Source: Aplectana chamaeleonis (Eukaryota > Nematoda > Chromadorea > Rhabditida > Cosmocercidae). Taken from it: a DNA stretch of 64,000 bases. Numbering within the stretch: the first letter of the stretch is position 1; every line of letters begins with the position of its first letter. Below the pieces are notes generated by a model. The model saw nothing but the letters and a program-made list of their open reading frames with translations. It did not search any database and was not told the origin of the DNA. The stretch lies in assembly GCA_029168955.1 (NCBI GenBank), contig JAPDOI010000174.1, forward strand, positions 558,001 through 622,000, written 5' to 3'. The translations under genes and the position numbers were made by a program. Shown in pieces: positions 46,501-58,500 of this stretch.

Positions 46501-49500
46501 GCTGAACACGAATCTGGGGTCAGCTTGTTAAAATTTTGAGGTTTACTGTAGGTTACGGTAGGTATCATGCCATTTAGAGGGCAAAACCCACCTGAATATT
46601 CCGATAATAGATAAATGGACATCGAACAGCACCCCAATTAACCCCCACATAGCAACTTCGAGACTAATCTGAGACTTTGACCAAACTACCGTATACCCAC
46701 CGTAATCTACCGCAAGCTGTCAAAAATCGACAAACTGACATCAGATTCGTGTTGAGCACTCCAGACAACCCTACAGGAACGATTTGAGCCACATCTGTCG
46801 TCACATTCCGGAAATCGTCAGAAGTTGATCTAGCCGTCAATTTTCTCTGCCAGTGGGAAGCTTTAAACAAATTTAGTCGAAAACTTCGGGAAAACGAAAA
46901 ATGAACCTCAGATTCGTGATCAGCACCCCAAGTAACCTCCCAGAACGAATTTTCTAGTCAAATCTGGAATATTTTCCTAAAACGCTTCGAGAGCCCTCTA
47001 CTTGGTATAAATAAACGCCCAACCGAAAATCCGCAAGTCCAAAACGCTGTTAGCCTACGCAAAGTTTGGAAAATGGTCCTTCAACCAAACTTTGCTTAGT
47101 GGGGTAGTTTTGGGCGCTGAACACGATTATCAGGTCCGTTTCCGGAATTGCGTAAAAATAATGCGCTTTTTGGAGGGTACTATAGGTACGAAAATCACAA
47201 AAAAAACGCTCATAACTTTTTTCAGAGTGGGTCTAGGCAGCTGCGATGGGCATATTCGGACTTTTCGTCCGAAAATAGTCCTAGAAAAGTACATTTCATC
47301 TGGAATGGTCACTATGACTTATTGTGGTTCCCTTGTTAGATACGCTAACAGGAAACGGCTCCACTTATAGGATACGCTTGATGGGCGCATTTTCCCAGTC
47401 ACTTCTTGAAAACTTGACAGCTTCTTGCGAAAACGTGAAAGCGTTCCTTTTCTTCTTCTTCTTCTGCAGCCACAGAGAGGGTCCTGCCATAGATTGAGGA
47501 ACTGAGCCACAAGCGTCGGATTCTCCCACAGATCTACTGGTGTTAACGATGTCGGTCTCATCGGGCAGTTGAAAAGGTGCGCAGTAGTATGCCCTTTATT
47601 ACCACAATCCGTGCACTCGTCAGGTCTGCTGCTATCGATCTTATGTAAATAAGACATAAGCATGGTGGAGTGCCCGCAGCGCAACGAGGCAAGGGTGCAC
47701 CTGGCACGCCTACCGAGTTCCATCTCGGTTTCGCTGACCTCAGGCGGCACGACTCCGAGAATGGAGTTTACGGCGGTCTTGCATAAGTGATCCTTGACGA
47801 ATTGGGTATGCTCAGCACGTAAGAGACGGAGGCGTTCTTGTTGTGCGTTGGTCCATCTCTGTATATTGATTTTCGTGGGAGCATCGGCAAACGGCTTTCT
47901 TATACTTCTCTCTCTGACGGGGTCTAATAGTCTTCGCGACGGATGATTCGGCTGCTTCAGGATGTTTATGTACAGCTGTTGTGCATGGAGTTGGCAATGG
48001 TCCTTAACTGGCAGGATGCGAGCCTCGGCGTGTAGGTGCTCTACTGGAGAGCTTTTTAGAACAGCCTGTTGCGATTCGCAATGCTCCATTTTGAATGCGC
48101 TGCAGCTTGGACCAGGATGTGTCCGACACGATATGCTGCCAGACTGGTGCAGCATACTCCAGGGCGGGCTGTACGATGGCCTTGTACGTGGTCAGGATCG
48201 TTTCTTTACTGCACCCCCAGGACGTTCCGCCGAGAGCACGTAGGACGTTAAGTCTTGTTTTCACTGCAGCTTGCTTCTGCTCAGTGTTCTTATGAAACCT
48301 CAGCGAAGGGTCCAACACGAGTCCGAGCAGCTTAGGGAATCGGGCGGCCGGCAGGCGAGTTTCGTCCCATTTCACCATGTGATGAGCACTGTGCTCCGCA
48401 TTATCAGTGGAAAAGACGGTTACAGATGATTTAGCGGCAGAGACCGTAAGCATCTTGCTATCGAGAAAACATTTCAACTCGATCAAGTAGTCATTGATCT
48501 TACTAGCAGCTACATTTATGTCGCGGTCCCGGCATAGTATAGTAATATAATCCGCATATGCTACGACCTTGATGTCTTGGGATGGAACGGGTAGATCTTC
48601 AATATACAGACTGAAAAGAGCAGGCGATAGAACTCCTCCTTGAGGTACACCGGCGGCAATTGGGATGCTATTGGAGACGTGCCCTTGAAATAGCACATTT
48701 GCCCGACGTCCTTTGGTGAATGCGGTTATCCACCGCTTCTGCCAGGGCGGAATGGTAGACCTTAATAGGCTCTCCGACAAAATGCCCAAATTTACAGTGT
48801 CAAAAGCCTTCGTTAGGTCGAGGGCTACACCTACGGTACGCTGAGGTTTCATGGCATTGAAGCCGTCCAAAACATAGCTCACAATTTCCAGCAGGGCCGT
48901 AGTGGTGGAATGTAGCTTACGGAAACCATGTTGATGCTGTTGTTTGCTATTATGTTCGGCAAGCTCCTCCACAGCCAATTTTTCTGCAACTTTGGCAATA
49001 GGTGAGAGAAGACTGATTGGCCTGTAACCTTTTGCCGTGGATGGTGATTTACCCGGCTTCGGCAATGGGATGACGCGTGCTACTTTCCAATCTTGAGGTA
49101 ATGTACAGGTGCGAAACGATGTATTAATGACGTCAGCGAGCAGGGGTAGTAGTTCATTTGGCAGCCTCTTTAGAACTGCTGGGCTCAAACCATCTGGCCC
49201 TACTGCCTTCGAGTTACTCATTTCCTTGATAATCTTCTCGACCTGAGCGGGCGTGACTGCATCATCTTCAGCCATGAGTGGCAGTTTACAGAGTTCCCGA
49301 ACAGTTATTCTATTCTGCTTCTCTCTTTTTGATTTAGTTATGAATAAATGCTTCCCAAGAGCATTTGCGGCCTCTTTCCCTGACTTGAAGACTCCGCCGC
49401 CGAATTCAATCGTGGAATTGTCGGCGGAGGTGAACTTTCCGGAGATCCTTTTCAAGGCCTTCCACGTTGCTGCTGCATCATTTCTGAAGTTCATCTTCTC

Positions 49501-52500
49501 AGTGAACTTTTCCCAAGATTCTTTCTTGTGCCTATCGAGGTCCATCCTGATCTCATTATCCAGCTCGGCAATGTCTGGGTCAAGATGATTAGCAGCTCTC
49601 TTTGCGTCCCTTGTCCTTATCTTCTGCAGTGTCTCCCTGGTGACATTGGGAAAGAAGGTCTTGACACGACCTTCAGGGATCGCAGCTTTCATCGCCTTCC
49701 TGATGGCATTAGAGAGGTGGCGCTCCTTCTGGTGTACATTGCCATTCCACGGATATTCGGCCGCTTGGCGAAGTGCAACCTCCCTGAACAGGCTCCAGTC
49801 TGCAAGGCCTAAATTGAGATAAGAACGATGACGAACACCTGTATAGGGAGCAAGAGAGTTAGAGAGATCGATATTGACAAAGACCGGTATGTGATCACTG
49901 GAAAGAGTTGTGGATGTAGACCAAGAGCAGGCGTTAGAGAGATTAGAAGAGACAAGGGAGATGTCTGGGCTGGAGGATCGACCGTAGGCAGGAGACGAGT
50001 GGGCTGGCCATCGTTAAGGATAACGAAGTCGCACTCATCCGCCCAGTCTTCGACGTCATTTCCTCTAGCATCAGAATCGAGCGACGAGCAGAACGTGTGA
50101 GCATTGAAGTCACCCGCAAAGACAATTGAGGGATAGAGAGCAGTCATACAGCTGCTTGAGTAGAGGGATAGGGTTGTAGGTTGGTGGACAGGATGTGGGA
50201 GGAGGAATGTATATATTGAAAAGAGAAAGTGGAGTTTTTAGAGGTAGATGGATGGGGATGTACTCGAGAGTGCCATCCACTGGAGTGTTTGGAATGATGT
50301 GAGAGGGAAGAGACGACAGAACAAAAGTAGAGACTCCGCCTCCCTGAGATGACCTAGGATTATGATATGCAGTATAGCCCGGGATGTTTGGATGTCGAGA
50401 GGTAGCAGAGGGAGAGAGTTTGGTTTCCTGAACCATGATAACATCCGGGTGATGAGTACGGGCAAAGAGAGATAATTCAGAAAGCTTGGCGCGAAGGCCG
50501 TTGAGATTGATATGTACAATAAAGAGGGGGCGGTTGGTAGGTGAGGAATTGGAGTTACTGGAGGCGGAGCACACAATACAACGAAAGGAAGAATCGTGGT
50601 GCCTCACAGAACTGAGACCCGAACAAGAGAAGTGCACCCACCTTTGGCATCCAAAACATTGGACGCTGGTTCCATACCAATTGACATCTCTGTCGCATGT
50701 GGCACATGGGTAGTTCTTCTTCTTCGCGGGTCCTGGGTTCCTCTCGACGCCGGCTCTTTGCAGTAGAATCTTCAGGAGAGCTGCGGCCAGCCAGCACCTC
50801 TCCCATGACAAAAACCCTCTCCGCGGAGGGATTGACGTCGGTTTGCACGGAGGTGGTCTTCTTTCCTCCACACTGCCACGGCACGAACGTACGACATCTC
50901 GGCAGCGAAAGCGTTCCTAATTTGATTTGATCCATCTCTGCGAATCCAAGTTTTCTTCATACAACTTCTTGGCACTGTTTAACCTTTTCCCGGTGTCCAA
51001 ATCGCTCACACCCATCCACAGGCTCAATTTCGTCAAGCTACAAGTAGATAGTTAACAGACACATGCAGAAAGTCTGATGTACGTGACTGCTTTTGTACAA
51101 CACAGTATGAAGAAATACTAGAAAAAGAGGAAGCATTACCATATTTTCCGTTTGATTTTGATAATTTGGATGTGATTCAAAAAACTGAATCGCCTGCTGA
51201 AGACATTCCATGTTTTCCAGGTAAGCTTCCAGATCATGACTAGGGTTCCCGTCCCTAGATGAAAGCATTTTTGTACTTCAATCTGACACCATTCTCATCG
51301 ACCAACCGAGTGACTTTGAAGAAATAGGTTGGAGTGGAGCGAACACCCACCTGCTCAGTCATCAAAAATATGATAAAAGGTTCTCAGTCTATAGGTGTGG
51401 ATTAGCTCCGAGCCATCCTATTTCCACCTTTTCGGTAGTTTGCCTCACGTCGAGCGACGACAAAAATATAAATGAGACACCGCCATGGCAAGCATGCAAT
51501 TTCGCACTATGGCCTCACCTAATCGAGCTTTCTAGTTCACTTGTGCGGCCATAGAATTGAATAGTAGTGTCGATCGTCTTGATGAGGCGTTGAATGTCTA
51601 AATCCACGGATTATCTACTCAGATACTGGGGAGATCTGATTCGGCCACGATAGGCTTTCTGATCGGATACCTAGTCGAATTGAACGAAACTTTCGCAGCA
51701 GCACGTGCTTCTCCGAGGAGCACGTGGCCTGCTCGATAGAACTAAAAAGACTATAAAACCGCAAAATTTTCATGGTTTCTACGCGCGCTGGTGCGGAGCG
51801 GAGGTTAGAGACAATGAGAGAGCGCACGACAGAGGAAGGGAGCAGAGTCGCGCGCGCCATGAGTCGTGAGCATTACGACGTTTTTCAGAGGTTACGTGGC
51901 ACAGAGAGGCAAAACTCTTGCCGCACCCTTCTTCCCACGCTGAAGCACGTCGTCCTATAATAGAGGCACGTGGCGCTGGGGGCGGGGTCCCATCGAATCG
52001 ATAGGAGTGGGTTTCCTCCAACAAGGATACAGTCTCACAAGTCACGGCCCGCAGCAGAGGGTCACCCCCTGTATACATGGGCATCAGGGCTGTGCGTAAC
52101 TGGATTTTGTAATTTCGTAAATCGTAAATCGTAATTTTTCAAAGTCCTCGTAATTCGTAAATCGTAATTCGTAACTGATAGTGAGTAACAAGCCCACACA
52201 TAGGCCAAACCTGATTCGATAAGGGAAACACTTCAACACTTCAGTAATGAGGTGTTTTCATATCGAAGGTAGGTTGTTCTGAACAGTACATACTTGAAGA
52301 AATTCTCAGGGTACATATGTACATATGTACCTGGGATAAAAACGACTTAAATAGACAAAAATTAAATTTCAGGCTTGATCAAGTACCAAACCTGCGCCAC
52401 ATTTAGCCCTATTTTTGAATACGAAAATATAAAGAATCATCGCTCTACCAAACACATTTCAATGGAAACCAAGGAGAGAAACACTAAGTTGAGAAAAAAT

Positions 52501-55500
52501 TGCAGTTCGAGAGTTCAAAGCTATCTGTTAAAAGTTCAGGATAAAAAAGCTGCCCGTTTTTTTTGACAGAATTGTAAGCTTTGGGTCCCTCTAAGAAAAG
52601 TAAGAACGGAAGTACGACGAAAAACGGCTAAGAAGTGGGTGAAAATCTCGTGGAACAACCAGCCCATTGGGTCACCCCGCCCACGTCATATAACAGTTGC
52701 CACAAGTTCATTTCACTAGAGAAACTGGCACCGAATTTTTGAATATTCTTTGTGCCGAAAGAGGCTAGTAACCCGACATGGACATTTAACCATATTATTC
52801 TTCAAGAGTTTTTGGTCCACGAAACCGAATACAAAGAAGTCACTTACCTAAGAATTTCAAATCTCAAAACCATTTGCGGCGTTTGGTTTGAGGTTTTGTC
52901 CGCAGTGCACAAAACACACCAACAGGCGTAAACGAATATTGAATAGGTTTTTTAGCAGTCTTTTCTTCGGTGTTTGAGTGTTCTGTGGGGACTTCTCCCC
53001 ATTAACGTCTAGTTGGTGGACTTATCCACTCAAAACCATCGAAAACTAGAAGAATAAGGTTTTTTAACGTGCACACTGTCTTCAAGAGAAAGACCCTTGC
53101 ATGAGGGGCCTCTATAAATGAAATATACATTTTAAAAACCAATTTTGATGCAGAAACAGATTCTCCCTCTTTATATGCGAAGCGTTACTCTGAGTGAAGT
53201 TGCAAGCGTTTATCCCCATAAATATAGGGTTGATGGAGTGGAGATAACCGGTGAAGAGTGGTGAAGGTTGCGTAGGGTTCCGAAATGCAAAAATGTGAAG
53301 GTTCCCTCAAAATCGCGGGTTTCGAAAACAGACAATTACCTGACCTATTCTTTTCTTTCGCATTTAGAATTGCCCAATTCTAAAATTTTAAAATATTTCA
53401 TAACTTTTTGGAAAAGGTAGGCGACTTTACAGCCGTCTTTTTTTTGTTGAAATGTTTCGAACCGAGCTTCAAAATTACTTTTCCTCTCAAAGCTTGATTG
53501 TCTCTGAAGACAGAAATCTATCAATGTTTATTTCGGGAACCTCGCAAAACTCTTCGTCGAATAGTGTTTTCAGGTGAGAAAAATAATTTAACGATCCCTC
53601 AGCAGATTTTAATTCACGGAATACCAGATTTTCTACACGTCACTTTTGAACCACTGAAGGCGGACGCGTGGTGGAGGTTGTTTTCGAAATTTCCTTAAAA
53701 TTCTGCAACGAAGTGTATTTTGAGTTCCAATCTATTTGCTCCATAGGCCAGCCTGTAGAGTACAGCCACGTACTATTATATCTCGCCATGACCGACGAGA
53801 GAGGAGCTCTCTGCACACAGAAGGGGGAGTTGTCCTGTTCACGCAGTTCGGCACGACACACTACTCAATGCAATCGAAGTGGTCCCGAGTGGAATTAGAG
53901 CTGCAAAAGGCGAGAAAACTCCTCCCTCGGTGTGTAGAGAGCCCCTATCCCATGATCGACCCCACTGCTGCTGACTAAGCTCTGGGAGAAAGGCTTTACC
54001 GAAAGTTGAAATTAAAAAGATAAATAAAATTTTAGGACTGCAAAAAAAGTGTCAAACTTAACCATGCTCTAGACAGCAAATTTTAAATCTCGAGGGTTTC
54101 TAGACCCCGAGTTGCACCGAACAGGAATCGGTGGCGCCTGACAGTTCGGTTCATTTTTCAATCTCTGGCCACTGTTGTTGCTGTTCGGGTGAACGGAAGG
54201 AGCATGGTGAGCAACAGAAGCCGTCTCGCAGATTGAGACAAGAACGAGCCGAACTGTCAGGCTGCTCGGAGCCGAGAATAGCCTAAGTTGTGCTCTCAAG
54301 CGCATTTTCACGGTTTGTTACGATTTGTTACGAATCGTTACGATTTTAGGCCACAATTTCGTAAATCGTAAATCGTAAAAAAATTGCCGAAAACGCCCGT
54401 AATTCGTAAATCGTAAATCGTAATTACGCACAGCCCTGATGGGCATTCGACCCCAGTTTACGAATGAATGAATAATTCGAATACGGCTTTTAAGAAACTT
54501 TTGAATGAATGAATACATTCGAATAAGGCCTTTTGAAAAAACCCGAATAAATGAATACATTCGAATATGGCCTTTTGAAAAATCCCGAATAAATGAATAC
54601 ATTCGAATAAGGCCTTTTGAAAAAACCCGAATAAATGAATACATTCGAATATGGCCTTTTGAAAAATCCCGAATAAATGAATACATTCGAATATGGCCTT
54701 TTGAAAAAACCCGAATAAATGAATACATTCGAATAAGGCCTTTTAAAAATTTCCGAATAAATGAATACATTCGAATATGGCCTTTTGAAAAAACCCGAAT
54801 AAATGAATACATTCGAATAAGGGCTTTTAAAAATTTCCGAATAAATGAATACATTCGAAAAGTCCCCCAACTATTCGAATATTTGAACCCTATTCGAATA
54901 TTCGAATAATATTCGACATTTCAAAATCGAGATCAGGACCACAGCGGAACTTTCGATTTTTTTGAGGGGCTCGGAGACCTTTTTTCGTGAACTACCTTCA
55001 AAACGCGGACTATTTGGAGATTACCGGAACAGACCACTAGGGACGGGGTAGGACGGCGCTGGATCACTAGGGAGGGGAGGTATGGCGCCGGATCACTAGG
55101 GATGGGAAAGGACGGCCCAGTCCGGAGCGGAGGAGCGGGGTATTGTGAGCCAATACTGTTACTCTAACAAGGGAAGTATACAAAGCGTAGGTCGGATCTG
55201 CCAAAACGACTAGTGTCATTACGATCTTTTGTGGCTCAATAGTAAAACTGCGCAGTATCCCGCCGCGAGCCGCAGGTTCGAAATAGTTACAAGCTTAAAA
55301 AGCTCATTTTTTGTGCTTTTTGTACCTTCCAGAAAGCGCGTTATTCTTCGGAAAATCCGGAAACGGACCTCATAAATGTGCTCACCACCCAAAACTACCC
55401 GCCTGAGCAAAATTTGGGTGAAGGCGCATTTTCCATACTTTGTCCAGACTGACAGCGTTTTGGACTTGTACGGATTTTCGGTTGGGCGCTTATTTCTACC

Positions 55501-58500
55501 AATTGAGGGCTCTGGAAGCGTTTTAAAAAAAATGTTCCAGATTTGACTTAAAATTCTCTCAGGGGTATTTTTTGGGGCGCTGATCACGATACTGAGATTT
55601 ATTAGTCGATTTTCAAAAGTTTTCGGCTCATTTTGTTTTGAGCTTTCCAACCGGGGAAAATTTCGAGGGGAAAACGCCACTTTCGAGATTTCCGATTTTC
55701 TACGATGGATATGTCTCAAAATCATTTGCTGAAGGTTATTTGGAGTGCTAAACACGAATCTGGAGTCCGTTCATCGATTTTTTGCAGATTACAGTAGATT
55801 ACGGTGGGTATACGGTAGTTTGCTAAAAATCTCAGATTTTACTCAAAATTTGTATACGGGGGTTATTCGGGGTGGAGAATACGAATTTAACGTCTGTTTG
55901 TCGATTTTCAAAATACTAAGGTGGGTTTTGACCCCTAAATGACATGTTACCTACCGTAACCTACAGTAAACCTCAAAATTTCGACAAGTGGACTCCAGAT
56001 TCGTATTCGCCACCCCAGATTACCCCTGCATACAACTTTTAAGCTAAATCCAAGAAAATTTTTTGAAACTCCAAAGAAATGCCTGATGGGTACCCTTGCC
56101 TTTTCGCCAGGCTTGAAAAATGCCCATAACTTTTTTGAACCTGCGGCTCGCGGCGGGATACTGCGCATTTTTACTATTGAGCCAGAAGAGATACTAACCA
56201 TACTAGTCGTTTTCGCAGATCCGACCAACGCTTTTTATACTCCCCTTGTAAGGTAGTATGTAAGTATATAATGATAATCGTGGTAATGATATTTGTAGAA
56301 CTAATACATTAAAAAACGGCTAAGAGTTTACCGGTGAGTGTTGACCTGACCGCAAATTTACCCAGCTGGAAGTGCGCAGGACGGCGGGAAAAGTGCACGA
56401 GACCCAAGCGTGAGTGCGCCAAGCGCCTGTGAAGTGTAGGGGATCCAACTGGAAGCGCGTCAGGTGCTCGGGAAAAAGTGCGGCACCCCAATGGGAAAAC
56501 GAGAATCTTGCGCACAAGAACGAACAGCAGAAAACCTACACATAAAAAGGATTACCCCATTTGCAGAATTACATATGTGAAGTTTCTATTTCAAGGGTAA
56601 ACGAAATAGGTTATGGTAGGATCCCGAAGTCTCATTCACTCGTGTATTTTTTTGCAAAATCAGTTCGAGAGCTGCTTTATATCCGAAATTTACTGGCAAT
56701 ATTACGGTATGATACAACACCTTTTCGAACCTGAATCAAAGCCAATAATCAAATACATAGCACACCTAATCAATTAGCAGGGTCGTAGTCAACAATCCAA
56801 GCACTATCCAAACTTACCGCTATGCCAACTCTGCAAAATTATTTTTAGGATCTCACCTTATCTCAAGAGCTTCCAACACTTTTCCTTCCAGAGAAGACTC
56901 CATTGAGGCGTGCAAAACTGTAACTTTGGAGGGCTTTCCAAAGCATGATGTTGTGTGCGATGCCGCGAAAAGCCATTGTTCGGATATGCGCTGGGATTCC
57001 TTAGAGCTCGCAGATGTTCGTCAAGCCGTTTATGTAGTGGCCGCATGGTCTCTCCAACGTAATACCGCATTGATGAAATATCGCCTCATATCGCCAATGT
57101 AGAAGAATTTCTATGTGCCCTGAATACCTGTGAAATTCCTGATGACGCCAGTTACGGAAGTTTTGACGCGGTGGCTCTCTATACGAATGTAAACAACGAT
57201 GAAGCAGTGGAAGCAATACTTGAACTTCTCCGTGAACATCAGAACGAAATCCATACATTTGGATTAGAAGAACAAGATGTTCAAGAGCTCCTCGGAACTA
57301 CATTAAGATGCAACATCTTCAAGTTCGACGAGGTTCTATTGTCAAAAACGCGGTCTCGCCATGGGAGCAAGAATAGCACCACTGTTGGCGATTGTCTACC
57401 TAAACAAGATAGAGAGAGCGTCTCTTATCAACGAGATCCTATTTTACAAACGCTATATTGATGGAGTATTCGTCGTAGGATCTACTACCTCCGTACTACA
57501 CATAATGCTCAGGAATCTGAACTCGTATGACCCGAACATCCAGTTCACAGCCGAATACCCTGGCGAAAACGGATACTTACCATTCTTCAACTCAGAAGTT
57601 CGAATCAGTCATGGCACCCTTATGGTACAAGAAACCTATGTCGAAAAACATCATGGTTCACTCTCGGAGTGTACACCTTTTTTTCATAAAGAACGTCGTG
57701 AAGAACCTCAAGAAGACAAAGCAGAAAGTGTGCTCATTCGAGTCTCTGGAGGTGAACAATAAGATCGCTCGAGTACTGGAAGAAAACGGATACACGACAG
57801 CAGATCCTAGGTCTTGAAGTCCACTCTATATGGTGAACGGATTCTCCTTCGTTCTGCCATATGTTTATGACTTAATTGGAGCATATTTGGATAGTGTTGA
57901 CTGGACGAGTTCGTTTGGGTGTAGTGTTGCTGTTAATGGCATGTATGAGACATTTTTATTCGTTTTGAATCATGTGATTAGTATGTTTGTGCCCCTCCGT
58001 AAAGTTCCTCTATCCTCCAACGATTTGCCGCCCTATCTATTTCGACTTCTTCAATTCAAAAATGATATGTTCAAGCGGGCTATGATAACGAACCTTGATG
58101 AGGACTAGATTAAGTATAGGTCAGATTCAGATAACTTTGAGAAAAAACTGTTTAAATTCAACACATCAGTGGAGAAGAAAGCAATTGAATCTGGCAATAG
58201 AAATGCGTTTTTCAAGTTCATAGGCACCAGAATTAAGCCTAGAGAAGGTGTGGGACCCTCGTATAATAGTAATGGAGAATTTCTAACCTCTGACTACGAG
58301 AAAGCAGAGTTGCTTACAGACACTTTTGAAAAGGTGTTCGCTTGTAGATTTCCGGCTGCACCGGATTCGGATGCAATCTCACCATCAGTAGTAATGCATG
58401 ACTCCGTTAATTTTGATCACAATACTATTTTGGAGCTGCTTTCGAAATGGCCCTATTCCTCTTCTGTTACGCCTGATGATATCCCGCCTACATTTCTCAA

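Larger units (their letters stand above)
47449..50906 (-). mobile_element. Full-length non-LTR retrotransposon copy A2
   Basis: 3458 bp, flanked by the 12-bp target duplication GAAAGCGTTCCT (47437-47448, 50907-50918). The 5' end GAGATGTCGTACGTTCGTGC equals that of A1 and the 3' end is a (GAA)n tail. The ORF has at least three frameshifts (near 50140, 50005 and 48055) and a changed RT catalytic box. It lies in an EXOC7 intron, sense with the gene, and is the best reference for the A family. Confidence 0.9.

Noticed and set aside
50930..51045. Minus-strand frame LTKLSLWMGVSDLDTG after an AG, looked like an Exo70 exon
   Set aside because: The phase does not fit exon 3, it stops at the A2 boundary, and the exon at 44387-44504 supplies the expected sequence.
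51290..51380. Minus-strand frame with VGVRSTPTYFFKV, faintly thioredoxin-like
   Set aside because: It is short, lies in the 264-bp EXOC7 intron, has no CxxC partner and no supporting splice structure.
54318..54909. Overlapping 126-178 codon frames rich in Tyr, Phe and Ile
   Set aside because: Also 42-bp minisatellite translation, mirrored on the opposite strand.
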